Shown here: positions 1 to 12,015 of the stretch, one piece after another
Layout: the number at the start of each line of letters is the position of its first letter
How positions within the stretch are numbered: the stretch's first letter is position 1
Assembly: GCA_014058105.1 (NCBI GenBank)
Contig: JACGCM010000677.1
Location: forward strand, 591,137 to 655,136
Direction of reading: 5' to 3'
Length of the DNA stretch: 64,000 bases
Source: Kingdonia uniflora
Lineage: Eukaryota > Streptophyta > Magnoliopsida > Ranunculales > Circaeasteraceae
Program-made: the position numbers and the translations under genes
Notes under the pieces: model-generated
What the model saw: only the letters and a program-made list of their open reading frames with translations
Told to the model about the DNA's origin: nothing
The model's database searches: none

Positions 1-785
1 GAACTTAAAGCATATGTTAAGTTAATATGAACTGCCAGTCTGGAAGCATATGTCACATTAACGTAAGCAGCTAGTCTGGTTGAAGTTTTCTGATCATCCG
101 CTGTTTATAAAATGTAAATGTGGGAATGGGAAGGATGAAAGTGCGGTTCTGAATCTTGTAGATAAAGTTTTAGCAGTCATCGGGTTGCTTTTCTCCAATA
201 TTTGAGCTGAGAAGGTTGAGGTTAAGACCTTCCCGCACTCTGCTTCTTCCTGTAAGCTCTACGGCTTCAACTTGGATGGGTTCAACCGGAGCTAGTTAGG
301 TGTAACCTGACTTCATGTATGGCTCGAAGCCTTCAAAGGCTTAAAAGGTCCACCACTTGGGGTTGGGATTGCGGTAAACACCAACTCTATCGAACCAGTC
401 CCAGTTGCACCCCAAACATATATTAAGGTATTCTGGCACTTATGTTTTAGTCATTTTTTGCGCCACCGTAAAACATTACACAGTGCTTAAATTTATTGCA
501 GGCTTGCAGTGATTTTCATTTAGGCAAGCAGTACTGACAGTGAAGTATTGAACACATTCAAATGTAACATTTGCGCTAATAACATTTTCTTATATTGGAA
601 GACTAGATATTGGATTGGAGAATCGATACCCCAAAGCTTAATTGAAACTAGGAAAATATACATGACGTTTAGAGATAGTTACATAGACAATTATTCTGGT
701 ACATAGTAAGAAAGCGGCAAGATAACACTTGGTTTTTCAGGTCCGATACCCTTTAAGAACTAATAACAACATATAGATTAGTGAA
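1..785. other. Intergenic, downstream of CER1-like gene
   Basis: No gene is recognisable here. The stretch lies 3' of the minus-strand CER1-like stop codon. It has no long open frame, no terminal repeats and no tRNA-like fold that I could see. A moderately GC-rich patch around 230-420 might be a decayed exon or transposon fragment but matches nothing I know. Confidence 0.5.
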
Positions 786-3700
786 TCAAGTGTGGATCAA
801 AGGAACGAACCCATGACGAAGTGTTGCACGCCATACTTTCTCTATATCTAGCAACTTTTCTCCACACTCGTGTTCATCCCAACCTTCTAGTGAGTGAACT
901 ATTCCTGACACGTGCCATGCGCTCATCACCCTTCTTGGCAGCCAATTCTGTCATATTTTAACATAATATAAATTTGATGTTACTTTTAGATGAATAACAC
1001 ATTGTATAGGTGATTTTTTCATTTTGAAATGGTTTGGGAATAAACTGAAAACCCAGTGAAAGACGAATGGAAACGCTTATTTTTCCTTTGTGCTAAAGAA
1101 AACTAAATTGAAAGCAGTTACCAAGTGCTCAGTGTTTTACTAACCTCACAAGCATGCACATTCTCAAGAGCCTTTGGGATGATAAATGCGGGAGTACTGT
1201 AGTAAATACAATTCCTGCGAGTTCTCTTTAAGGGAAATTGAGATAATGGAATAAAGCGTGTTCCTTCCGGTGCTTGCTTCTGCTCTTCATCAGTTAAGAC
1301 TCCACCCTCCACTAACCATACCTGTTGTTACTTTAGAATTTACGATGCGTTTTATTTAATACTATTTAATATGAGCGAAAACTGGTGTTGATTTCTCGAA
1401 ATTACTGCAAGGGTGTATAATATAGTGACTGGTTAAGTTTAAGTATGTTTTTGTTGTTTCTGTTTACCTTGTTACTGTTTATACCATGATATGATTCTTT
1501 AGATCTTGTGTCATAACCTTTTCTGGAAATAAATCATTACCTTTTGTCTGGGACTAGTTGAGAAGACCAACTTGCTCGACAAATCTTTAGGCAGTCGTAG
1601 TTTAAGCTTCTCATAATCATCCTTGTGCGCCACAGCTACCTGTTGAAGTTAAAAAACAAAATTGCATTAATTGCAGTATAAAAATATACATGAATTTGTA
1701 GAATTGCAATGCAGAGAAATATTAGAATGTGATGATATTTGATGGTGGATAAAGTTCAGTTAGAGAGTGAGAGAAAGACAGAGATGCAAAAAATAATTGA
1801 ATATCACCTGGATTCCTTTGTGGCACAAAGCTTCTATAATAGCACAAACAACCTTAGAAGGCTTTCCTCTAAGAAGTACTTCTTGTGTTCCTTGTGGGAT
1901 GCTATTAAGTACTACTGCAACGGCTAATGTGCTTCCATCCACAATTCTAATCTTGAGATTTGGGTGTTTTTGGATATAAAGTTCACCATTTCCGTTCAAA
2001 TCTTCACCCTATTGAAGAGCGAAAATGTGAAATTGTAATTTATAATGTTTTCCATTATAATTAACGTTGAAACATCTTTGTTATTTAATGCCTTCAAGTC
2101 TAGTTAACAATATGAACTTGCCTGATTAAGTAGACCCAGACTGAACACCTTCACTCCTGCTTCCTCAGCTTTTAGTATAGCTTTCTCAATCATGCCATTA
2201 ATTTTCTCTCTTTGCCATGGTAAGAAAAACTACAAAACGGGAAAATGTATATGTTAGTACTTGCTCCAAACACAATTGCTAAAGCATATATATATATATA
2301 TATATATATATAAGTGGTCTCTCTCTCATGTATTAGTACTTGTTATGCTGATACTAGAGATGTATCATGCATGTATAGGCATATATGTAAGTGTTTCTTA
2401 CTTGGAAACTATATCTTGGTATTGCCCATGTTTGCATTTTGAGATCATTGAAGACATGCCTCTCCACAGTAAAGACTGAGTCATAAACCCAGCTCAGCAA
2501 CATACATCCATATGTTACTGGCCATAACATCCACATAAACCATTTGGAAGCGTAGGGACCCGATGCCAATGACGGAAATCCTGGTCGCAGATGGTAGATA
2601 GATTCAAGTGTAGTAGGATGCATCAAGTAAACGGCATCTGGAGTCTCAGTCTTTCCTTTGAGAGAGGTTTCGTATACTTTATCTGTTGATACGTCCATGG
2701 TACCATACAAGTAATCGTAGAAAGGCATGAACAACGATAAATTGGTTCGGAACTGAGTGTGGTGAAGCGAGTGGAACCTGTTGGGACAAAAAACATAATA
2801 AAAAATAAATATAAATCTTATCAAAACTACGAGTTGGTAGCTACAAAGCACTGAGGATGTACATCATGCAAGAAAATATGTACAAAATCAATAATGTTTG
2901 AGAGAATTTAATTCCTGCGACTAGATTTCCCCGTCAAACTTTCTTCAGATTTTCCCTCGGGCCGCTGTAGTGAGGCTTAATGCTCCTATTATTACTCATA
3001 TAACAAAAACGGCCAAATACTGTGTTTCGTTTATGTAAACAAAAATCCATTATTTAGAAGGAAAATTATCTTTTCAATTCTAGAGGCCCTAATGCCTCCT
3101 GAAAGATTTTCTTCCTCAGGGTATTATTGTATTACTAGTTCTCAAATCCTATTTTATATTTCACTTTCCAAGACTAGTAATAGCTAATTGTTTGATTTGA
3201 GGATGGATGAACACATTACTTGTGTTTTAGCAACTATTTAAGAGCATCCACAGCAGAAAAACACAAAAAATATCTTTATCAAACTCTCTATGTTGAATTT
3301 TTTTTAAGCTTTAGCCACTCTCTCTCATTCATAGCTAGAGAGGGGAGAGAAAATAACTAGCCACATAGGCGAATTGCTTGCGCAGATATTCTATTTTCGA
3401 AACCAATTAATAGGTGAAAGTGTTTGGAAAAGAAAAACTCCTCTAACAAATAGATTTATTTACACATCATCTTTGTAGTTTGCTATTTTGATGAGTTTGT
3501 TTGTTTTTTTTTTTAAATTCAAAGCTCTCAATCCACCTAAATCTCCTAGCCATAAAATAGCTAGGCTACTGTGGATGCTCTAACTACTGGGTTAAGTAAA
3601 ATTATTTACTGCATGTTTCTAGGATTTAAAACTTGGCATTGAGCTCAACCCAGAAAGCTTCCTCCCCATTACTTTATGCTCGATTGAATTTTAAGATTTA

Positions 3701-5624
3701 CATGGCACATACTTTTCTTAGTTTTGTGGATTTGGTTATGTTGATTTTCTTAGTTTTCTCAAGCGCTTCCCTTCTGAAAATGAGGCTGTCATAGACGATA
3801 GCCTGATGAAATGTTCATGTTAGAGGCCCTCATTGAAATAGCCTGAAGGCTTAAAGGTTTTTTTTTCTTTCTTTCTTTCTGTAATAGTGGCTTTCAAGGT
3901 GAGCCAATTTTTCACTTTCCAAAATCTAGCTCTTAAACTAATTGACGGGAGCGAGGACTTACGATGGGGTATACATGATGTACTTCAAGAACGGAAAGAC
4001 ATCAAAGAGCCATTTTGGAATCAGCTCAAAGTTGCAGTGTCCCATGCTGTTCATGAAATCGACAAAGGTGATGTACCCCAGCTCTGATGCAATTGAAGCA
4101 GTGCCAGTGAACACTGGAATCACCATGGGGATTCCAAATAGAACAAAGTACATTATATGTTCTGCAAATGGATGAACAACAGCTGCACCACAAACAAAAG
4201 CGTTAATTAATTACTTGAACATAATTCAAAGTTACATGAGATAAGGTTAATATTACCTGTTACGGGTTCAGTAACGATGGAGGAATGATGATGGGAGTGG
4301 TAGCGAGAGTAGAGGAAGTGATGGTGCAGTGCTCTGTGAAGCCAATAGTAGAGGAACTCTGTTGGGCCTACGTGAAGGAGAGTTGTGAAAATTATACCAT
4401 CTGTTCGCCATAATGGTAGTTTTGTAGCTCTGGGAAATAGAAAAATCGCCCCATAAAATAGAACACCGTTTAGAAGGATCAGATCATCCCTGTCAATTCC
4501 ATTCCTCAATGTCACTTCATTTACGCGTAAAATAATAAAGATCATCATATAAACTAATGTCACCATCAACATTGCTCTAAGAGCATATACAGCAGCTAGG
4601 TGGTTCAAACTCACATTTTCCTCCCAAACAGTAACCAACCCAGAAAAAGTTCTGCTTCTCCATTCCACATGTCCATTAGGAAAAATATTTTGGGGAGATT
4701 TTATGGATTTTTATTTTATATATTTGTTAATATTAATTATAAGAATATAAGAGAAGTTTCCTCACTCTATGTATGTAATTAATTAAATCTTTATTATTAA
4801 AGGTGTTTGGAGGATCTAAATGACAGAGGTTAAATGTAATTAATTGCATGGGTTAAAATGGAAAAGCGCCTATGACACAGCAGTTTGAATCCCACTCTTT
4901 TAGTTTGTTTTAACTTAACCAATTACTAAATCACATGGGGGGCAAGGGAGAGGAGAGAGAAAATGAAAAATAATGCCCTGCGGGTCTCTGAACCGACCCT
5001 CAGGGTGAGTTTGCTTGGCGAAGTTACCCTACTGTTGTGATTGTGAGGTGGTTTTCAAAAAGGATACTACTGCATATGCTCTAATGGTTAAAACAAGAAT
5101 TACTCAGAAATACCATAATAAGATGTAAAAACTAACCAATTTCTTTCTCGGTCGATTTGTTCGAATTCGATAGACTTGTCTAGTATCCTGTGCTTGCTTT
5201 GGACAGTTTTCAGACGAGCCAAGCTTATCCATGCTTGGTGGTGAATCACCCTCCATAGCAAATATGGAAGGATCAACAACCCTGTTGTGTCCCTCTGCCC
5301 TTCTTCCTTTGAGAAATATGAATACAAACTGTATGCTATTCCCGGTGCCAAAACCGCGTACTACAACCACGCCAAAGCCACAAAAAACAAATCAAAACAA
5401 GAAAATCTCATTTTTGCTCATGTTTATGTGCAACACTTTTCGGATCACATTAGCATTTTGAGTCCTGTCGACTATCTGAATCTTAACTGGATTACTAGCA
5501 CAAAATTCAGCTGACAAAATACTTCAAATGAAAACTTTCATGAATATAGTAAAAATGAGAGTACCTTAAAGTTCCCAAGCTTCTTCCATGGCCAGTCAGT
5601 TAAAGGGCCTGGTTTGGAAGCCAT
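786..5624 (-). CDS. CER1-like very-long-chain aldehyde decarbonylase (alkane-forming), complete copy
   Basis: Ten exons on the minus strand: 5624-5565, 5360-5137, 4489-4257, 4182-3963, 2777-2402, 2229-2122, 2008-1808, 1639-1541, 1321-1145 and 947-786. Phases agree throughout and the product is 619 aa, close to Arabidopsis CER1 (about 625). The N-terminus MASKPGPLTDWPW is typical of the family. The fatty-acid-hydroxylase histidine clusters are intact: HRALHH at about 146-151, HSHHH at about 159-163 and HSLHH at about 248-252. Exons 6-10 encode the C-terminal WAX2/CER1 domain. In known plants CER1 works in the ER with CER3 and cytochrome b5 to make wax alkanes. CER3 itself lacks these histidines, so this is the CER1 branch. 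The intron after exon 6 starts with GC (2121-2120). Two MITEs sit in introns. The gene is divergent from the photolyase gene at 7695. Confidence 0.93.
2286..2312. repeat. (TA)n microsatellite in CER1-like intron 5
   Basis: An uninterrupted TA tract between exons 5 and 6. The second copy near 19,128 is 2 bp shorter, a useful marker for telling the duplicates apart. Confidence 0.9.
3242..3580. mobile_element. PIF/Harbinger (Tourist-like) MITE in CER1-like intron 4
   Basis: Terminal inverted repeats GAGCATCCACAGCAG at the left and the inverse of GAGCATCCACAGTAG at the right, flanked on both sides by the 3-bp target duplication TAA (3239-3241 and 3581-3583). The length of 339 bp, TIR sequence and TAA duplication fit Tourist-like MITEs. 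No transposase is present. The same insertion is at 20,082-20,420, so it predates the duplication. Confidence 0.85.
4581..5081. mobile_element. Second Harbinger-type MITE in CER1-like intron 2
   Basis: Terminal repeats GAGCATATACAGCAG and, inverted, GAGCATATGCAGTAG, with TAA target duplications at 4578-4580 and 5082-5084. It is 501 bp long. The TIR resembles the MITE at 3242-3580 but the interior differs. It has no coding capacity. It recurs at 21,421-21,919. Confidence 0.85.
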
Positions 5625-6590
5625 GTTTTTCTTTCTTTCTTCCTCAAGATTTTGATGATGGGTATTATTATCAGACTATCTTTCCTATAGGAACTTATAA
5701 ATATGCATGTTAAATGGGTTCTAGTGTAATTCTTTGAACTGTTAGGTCTTAATACTAAATATAACTTACAAGCAGTTGGATGCATTTTAATTTCTGGTTG
5801 GAGAACATAAATGACTCTCATGCATTGTACGTCAGACTATTAATTCCAACAACTCATCTTTCAAATATTTTTTTCTTAGCCCATAGTAGTTCAAACAATG
5901 CAGGGTACAAAGTGAAGATGGCATTGTGTTTGTTGGGGATTATTAAGAGTTGAAGATGGCTATGCAGTTTAAAAAGGTATATAGAAATGTATCATGTTAG
6001 ATATAACTACTGTGCGGCAGTATTGAAAACATGTATCCTTAAATACAAGAAATGTAATGTTCTGTGCAACGTGTTCATGCCCCAGATCATAGACTACAAG
6101 TTATGTTTTGGCTTCACAAAGGGGATATAGTATTTTTCGCTGGCGTATCAAGATTACCTAAAACTTAGTCTATATCTACCAAGAGGATTCTACTTTCGTA
6201 AATATGAATAGACATGCAAATACGGGTCAATGAGTTTATATGTACCTAAATGAAAATGATTGTTAACTAACACATACTACTGTATACAGCCTTTCTTGCT
6301 CAAGACATCCTCTACAGTTTATTTCGCTTAAGCTCAACCTTTATGGTTTGCAGTCTGCCGCGTAACGCGTAACGACATGATTATATATAGTGTGGTATCA
6401 TCATGAAGACCAACAACTTCAACTGCATTGCAGTTGAATTCAATATTTGATCAGCTTGCCGTAGCTCTTGAGTTCATACAGTATCATATAGTGTTTTTTG
6501 CTAGTCAATACCCTATACAATATTATATAGTTGCACATTATAGACATCTTCAATTTTATGGTTTAGTTGGACAGTTGAATGTTAGCATCA

Positions 6591-6793
6591 ATTTTTTATT
6601 TTATTTTATTTTTATTTTTTTGTAGCTAGGGGTACACGGCCCGCGAACAATCAATTCCCGACTAGATACTTTGAGGCTTGTACAATAGTCTGCAAATCAC
6701 ACGAACTAGGCAAGCCGACACAAGACCGGCGGGATCATACCAACTTTGAGGGCCACACATAAGTGAGAATTGAACCCTTGACCTCCCCATGGT
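6591..6793 (-). mobile_element. SINE-like short retroposon with 13-bp target duplication
   Basis: Read on the minus strand, it contains a pol III B-box-like GGTTCAATTCTC near its start and ends in an A-rich tail of CAAAAAAATAAAAATAAAATAAAA type. Perfect 13-bp direct repeats AATGTTAGCATCA flank it (6578-6590 and 6794-6806). No A box is obvious, so it may be 5'-truncated. The duplicate at 23,428-23,638 has 8 extra internal bases, so unit 1 has probably suffered a small deletion. Confidence 0.75.
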
Positions 6794-7248
6794 AATGTTA
6801 GCATCATTAGAGATTGGTATACAAATAACTACCTTTTTAGTTTAGACTTTAGACTTCACAATGAGCGGGGAATAAAATTCTAGACAAATTCTATTTTATT
6901 GTTGATATCTAAGACTAATTTTGTCCTACATTAATGTAATACACACGCATGATTATCAAATCATGTTTTCCACTATCATCAACGCTTTTTGTCGTAAAAA
7001 CAATTATGCGATTTCACACTAGAGTCAAAACTAGTTTTACAAACATGTATAATGTAACCACATTTTGTTCAAAGACCGTCAATAGTTTTCAGCAATTCAG
7101 GCTTTAGATTCAACAACAAAAAAACCCAGGGTTTTAGGATTTTGCTTCATATTTTGCATTCAGGCTTCAGAATAAAACAATAAAGTATTTAGAATCAGCA
7201 AAAAAACATAAAAATGGCCCTTAGGTAGGTAAAAGACCTAGACTTAGA

Positions 7249-7480
7249 GCATCCACAACAGCCTCCCTAAACTTATTTTAGGGAGGCAAAAAGTAATAAA
7301 TGTAGGGAGTCTACTATATCCACGATATCAAATTTGGGTTGAGTAGTCTCAACCATAATCATAAAGAGGCATAACTAATTTAAAATAGTTTAGGTAGTTA
7401 ATTTTGTAATGTGGCTCTTTTTTTTATAGGGAGTATATTATATCCACGATATCAAATTTGGGTTGAGTAATCTCAATCGC
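7249..7480. promoter_or_regulatory. Rearranged photolyase promoter block, unit 1 version
   Basis: It starts with a Harbinger-like end (GAGCATCCACAACAG) and a small hairpin (CCTCCCTAAA/TTTAGGGAGG). It then carries two imperfect copies of a block including CCACGATATCAAATTTGGGTTGAGTA's first part, near 7318 and 7440. Unit 2 has a different arrangement (24,094-24,425), so the photolyase copies have different proximal promoters. No complete MITE could be closed. Confidence 0.5.
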
Positions 7481-7694
7481 TTCCTAACCTTTCCCGAGTT
7501 TTGTCTTTGTGTAGTAGGGTCCACAGAACTAGAGTGTCTAGTGAGAGGAAGTAAGTAATCTCTTAGAGCATCACACCGTGACGTCCGAGCAGATAGGTCC
7601 CAAATCCAGGTGGCAAAGTTTTCTCCACCATGAGCTGAGGATTCGCAAACAGTCCTTTAACATCCGCACTCAAACCTTGATTCCTGAACCAATA

Positions 7695-10600
7695 ATGGCT
7701 CTGATTCAACCGGGACGAATTCGAGTGGTGAAACAAGCAACGACGAGGGTTGAAGAAAGTGGTCCTGTTGTGTATTGGATGTTCAGAGATCAACGTTTGA
7801 GAGACAATTGGGGTTTAATCCACGCCGTTGATGAAGCCAACAAGGCAAATGTATCTGTAGTTGTGGCGTTTAATCTTTTTGAAGAGTTTTTAGGGGCGAA
7901 AGCTAGGCAGCTTGGGTTCATGTTAAGGGGATTAAAAGAGTTGCAGCGCGGATTGGAGGAAACCCTAGATATACCATTCTTTTTGTTTGAGGTAAGTAAG
8001 TTAGAGTGTAATTTTGTTTGTTTAATTGTGTTTGTTTGTATGATATGTTATGTATCAGGGAGAAGCAGTGGAAACTATTCCCAGATTCATTGCAGAATGT
8101 GGAGCTTCACTCTTAGTAACAGACTTTTCACCCTTACGACAAGTTAGAAAATGGAATGAGGAGATCTGCAACTGTATTGGCGATTCCGTATCCATGCACC
8201 AAGTGGATGCTCATAATGTAGTACCTACGTGGGAGGCTTCACCAAAATTGGAGTACAGTGCCAGGACTTTTAGGGCAAAAATTAATAAGCTACTTCCTAC
8301 ATATCTAATTCATTTCCCTATTCTTCCACCTCCCAATAGGAAGTGGGTTGCCGAGTTTCCACTAACAGATTGGGATAATCTCATTGCCCATGTTCTCAGG
8401 TTCGTGTATTTACTTCTTCTTTTTTTTGCTTCATACTTACAACTTTGCTCTTATCCAGATCAATAATGTCAGGAAAGGAGCAGAGGTTCCAGAACTTGAA
8501 TGGTGTGTACCCGGTGAAGCGGCTGCTTTTCAACTTCTCTCAGGAATCAAAGATGGCTTCTTGTCCAAAAGATTATACAACTATTCTACCGACCGGAATA
8601 ACCCGCTTAAGCCTAAAGGACTCTCGGGTCTGTCGCCGTACTTGCATTTTGGTCAGATATCGGCCCAGCGGTGTGCGTTGGAGGCACGTAGCTTACGGGA
8701 ACTTCATCCTCAGGTTTGTTACTATTCTTACGTGTCTAGGAATATCTACTCATCTGCCGGTGTTGTATAATGATATAACTCAAATGTATTCCAATTTTCC
8801 AGAAATTATTACAACCTAATATTCAACTATTTTCTTTTCATGTACACAACTCGTGAAGTCAGTCGATGCATTTTTGGAGGAGTTGATTGTGAGAAGGGAA
8901 CTCTCTGATAACTTCTGCTTTTACCAGCCTCATTATGACTCCTTACTTGGTGCATGGGAATGGGCTCGCAAAACCTTGATGGATCATGCCCCTGATAAAC
9001 GACAACATCTTTACACGTGAGTTTCATATGGTTCGAATGGTACTACACATTTATATTATTTCTTGTTAGCTAATTCAAACATTTTTTGGATTATGCAGGT
9101 GTGAGCAGTTGGAGAAAGCAAAAACAGCTGATCCTGTAAGATAATTTAGTTTCAGATGCTTCTCTAATCTTCGCAAAGCTACATTAGGTTAAATAGTTTT
9201 TGTGACTCGATTTTTGCACGTTTCAGCTGTGGAATGCTTCCCAGTTGGAGATGGTTCACCATGGAAAGATGCACGGTTTCATGAGGCAAGTTACTTCTTA
9301 ATAGTTCTATTTCCACAGATTTAATAGTTTTTTGGTCAGCTTGTTGTGCCAACTTCATTTGTTTTATTACCTAAGTTTACCAAATGTAGCCCATCTATCT
9401 TGTAAATTATTAATTTTTTTAGGTTTTGCACGTTTATCTCGATCTGATAAATTGGGTTCAAAAAAGTGTAACATATTGATTGTAATTAATCAATTACACT
9501 ATTCGATTTAACCTTGAAAGCCGAACTTCATCCCAAATTGCATTGGTTGCATAATCTTGTTCCACAATTCAGTTTTATCAATTATCAGGAACTATGTCTT
9601 TTTAGTAACCCATTTGTTCTTAAATTTCTCACAATCCTGATGAAGGCTTCGTGGCTTTCTTTTGAGTATCTGTACAACTCCTCACTGTAGCTATTATAAT
9701 GTTCAATTATGGCCAGATCATTCTCAATGGACTATGCCTAAGAAATAACCATATTTTTGTTTCTCCAACATTTTCTCTTTCCAGTCTATTTGTACATTTC
9801 GCATTCTTCTCAATTCATTTCTTCTTCTTTTTCAGCTGGAAGCTGCTTGTGATGGGAATCGATCCCTAGACCTCTTGGTTTTCCAAGCACTAGCCCTACC
9901 AATATAGATTCTCAATTCATCTTTACTAAGTCGAAAATTGCTAATTATGCACCACAGCATGTTTTTATCTATTTTGAGTATTTTCAAATGTACCATCATG
10001 TATTACATGCATCATGTGCTATCCAAAACTATGTGCATATATTGGCAGGTATATATTGGCATATACCTGTCATGTGTTAACATCATATATTGATACTTGA
10101 TTACAATTCTAGAAAATTAAAAGTTACAGAAGTATGAAATTAATCACAGTGGGCACCCAAGATAATGTGTTTGTGAGTTTGTGCCATATAAATAATTGTA
10201 AAAAAGTTTTCTGGATTGAGTTATCTGGTTGTGGAGAACAAAGAGATATGAGACTCATGAATGGGTGAAAAATATGGAGGCGTATAGAAAGTCTGCCTGT
10301 ATTTGTCTTTACACATACTTCCATAGACTAATAGGCATTCTTTAACTTTGTTCTGGGTAATATGTAAAGTTATACATGGCTGTTTCTAGTTTCTTTGATT
10401 CTTGTGATCTTTTCGTTATCTTTTTTCTTCTTTGACTAACAACAGATATTGGTTGTAGCAGGATGTATTGGGCAAAGAAGATCCTCGAATGGACAACTGG
10501 ACCAGAAGAAGCCCTTTCCATATCTATATATCTAAACAACAAGGTAATGTGAGCATCCCAAAACAAATGTATTCAACGTATTGTTGTCTGTCCTGCTTTT

Positions 10601-11095
10601 TCTAACTTCTGAGTTTTGGGCACACACTCCTTTTGCAGTATGAAATCGATGGTAGGGATCCAAGTGGATATGTCGGCTGTATGTGGTCAATATGCGGTGT
10701 TCATGATCAGGTCTGTATTTTCTTCTATTCTCTATCCTTTATAAATTATTCCCTTCAAATTCATAATTTCAAATGTATGATCGTTCATTATTAATTGTTA
10801 TCATCCAAATATTGGTATCCAGGGTTGGCAAGAGCGGCCTATTTTCGGGAAAATACGCTACATGAACTATGCAGGTTGCAAAAGGAAGTTCGACGTTGAC
10901 GGTTATATTGCATATGTCAAGAGGCTTGTGGGCGGAACCAAGAAGAAGAAAGCAGAAAGCGTGGAAGGTCTAGCATTGAAGGAATCTCAGACCTCAAAAT
11001 TAGGGATTCCAGAGATACTGAATGAGAGTCTCCAAGACCGAATTCCTGGAGATCAAGTACCAGAGCTGCGAAAAAACAAGAAAACCAAAACTTAG
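7695..11095 (+). CDS. Class II CPD photolyase, complete copy
   Basis: Nine exons: 7695-7991, 8059-8399, 8473-8713, 8859-9016, 9099-9135, 9227-9285, 10462-10543, 10639-10710 and 10823-11095. The product is 519 aa. I start at [10 protein letters not shown] because plant PHR1/UVR2 proteins begin similarly; an upstream in-frame ATG at 7578 would add 39 residues. Class II marks include [10 protein letters not shown], the FAD-pocket signature [16 protein letters not shown] in exon 3, and [12 protein letters not shown] with [14 protein letters not shown] in exon 4. The enzyme uses FADH- and light to split cyclobutane pyrimidine dimers. Intron 6 begins with GC (9286) and contains a SINE. The tail after about residue 460 is lysine-rich (KKKK and KNKKTK), plausibly a nuclear signal, and longer than in Arabidopsis (496 aa). 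The gene is convergent with the HIR exons downstream. Confidence 0.94.
9819..9908 (-). mobile_element. Short tRNA-derived SINE in photolyase intron 6
   Basis: The 90-bp insert is flanked by a perfect 12-bp duplication TTCTCAATTCAT (9807-9818 and 9909-9920). On the minus strand it opens with a tRNA-like head: an A-box-like TGGTAGGGCTAGTGCTTGG, then AGGTCTAGGGATCGATTCCC containing the B box. It ends in an A-rich GAAGAAGAA tail. It is too short for a functional tRNA gene and lacks a complete cloverleaf. Confidence 0.75.
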
Positions 11096-12015
11096 ATTGT
11101 ATGAAAATACATGGATCCTTTTTACGAGCAACGCCAGAGATCTGTCAGTTAAACCAAATTTTAAGGTGCCTTTAATCTGTTCTTTTGCGGCTATAGAAGT
11201 TACCTTACCTTACAGATGTGCACATCACTTGTTTAATTTTGCGGCTGCTGCCTTCAGATTGTACTTGCGAATTTGATTCGTACTTGCAATATTTTGATCT
11301 TGCGAGAGAGTATAAGAATATTGTAATTTGTAACTCAACTTGTTCCAGCTTAAGCTGCCATCTCAGTTTCACTGTACTTTCCTTTAGATCAGGGGTCCAG
11401 TAGATTAGAAACGGTTTTTGCATTTTTGATTACTGATAACCAGAACATTTTCTCCTATTTCAACAACCCCAAGGTTTTTGATTTCTCAGGATGCACAATG
11501 TCAAACAAAGTTTATATCAATTTATGGAACAATTATGCATGAATTGTGCACGTTTTTTATTTATTTATATTTTTCATCCACAACAGCACCAGTTCATCAC
11601 TTGCATCTGAACTCTTTTTAACTATAAACACAGCAATGTAATCCTTCCAAAAGGATGTTTCATCTCATTAACAACTACCTCAATAAATCAGAACCTTCTT
11701 CACCAAAAACTAGTATTCACAATTGTGCTTTTGTTTATAATTGCAGTTTTTGGTTTTTCACTAATATATTAATAAAGAAAAGTTAGAAGTACCAGTGAAG
11801 TATTTGAAATGGACACAAATTATTAAACTTTTAAAGGAAGACCAAAGTGAAATAATAATAAAAGAAACTTTATTTACAGATGTACATAACAATCCAGACG
11901 TAGAATTTCTAATCATAATCATAAGGGCGTTACAGTTTCCCCAAATATAACATACTAATAGAAATTTTTATAAGCTTTCTGGATGAAAACTTTTGAAAAC
12001 TAGGCCTGGGACTAT
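11096..12015. other. Convergent 3' intergenic region, unit 1
   Basis: It lies between the photolyase stop and the HIR-exon stop, tail to tail. It is AT-rich sequence presumably containing both 3' UTRs. No gene, repeat or obvious element is seen. Confidence 0.6.

Larger units (their letters stand above)
5625..7694. promoter_or_regulatory. Shared divergent upstream region of CER1-like and photolyase genes
   Basis: About 2.1 kb separates two divergently transcribed start codons. For CER1-like, a minus-strand TATA-like TATTTATA lies about 70-80 bp upstream of the ATG (near 5693-5702). The middle holds a short SINE (6591-6793). The photolyase-proximal end (7249-7480) contains a MITE-like end and duplicated blocks. 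No further gene is visible; short frames in this stretch look random. Confidence 0.45.

Noticed and set aside
7249..7600. Complete Harbinger MITE in the photolyase promoter
   Set aside because: Only one GAGCATCCAC-type end was found; no matching inverted end with TAA duplication.
7563..7793. Minus-strand frame over photolyase exon 1, also at 24,509-24,739
   Set aside because: Shadow of the photolyase coding strand.
9838..9910. Intact tRNA gene on the minus strand
   Set aside because: A and B boxes are present but no full acceptor stem or cloverleaf; the 12-bp target duplications identify it as a SINE.
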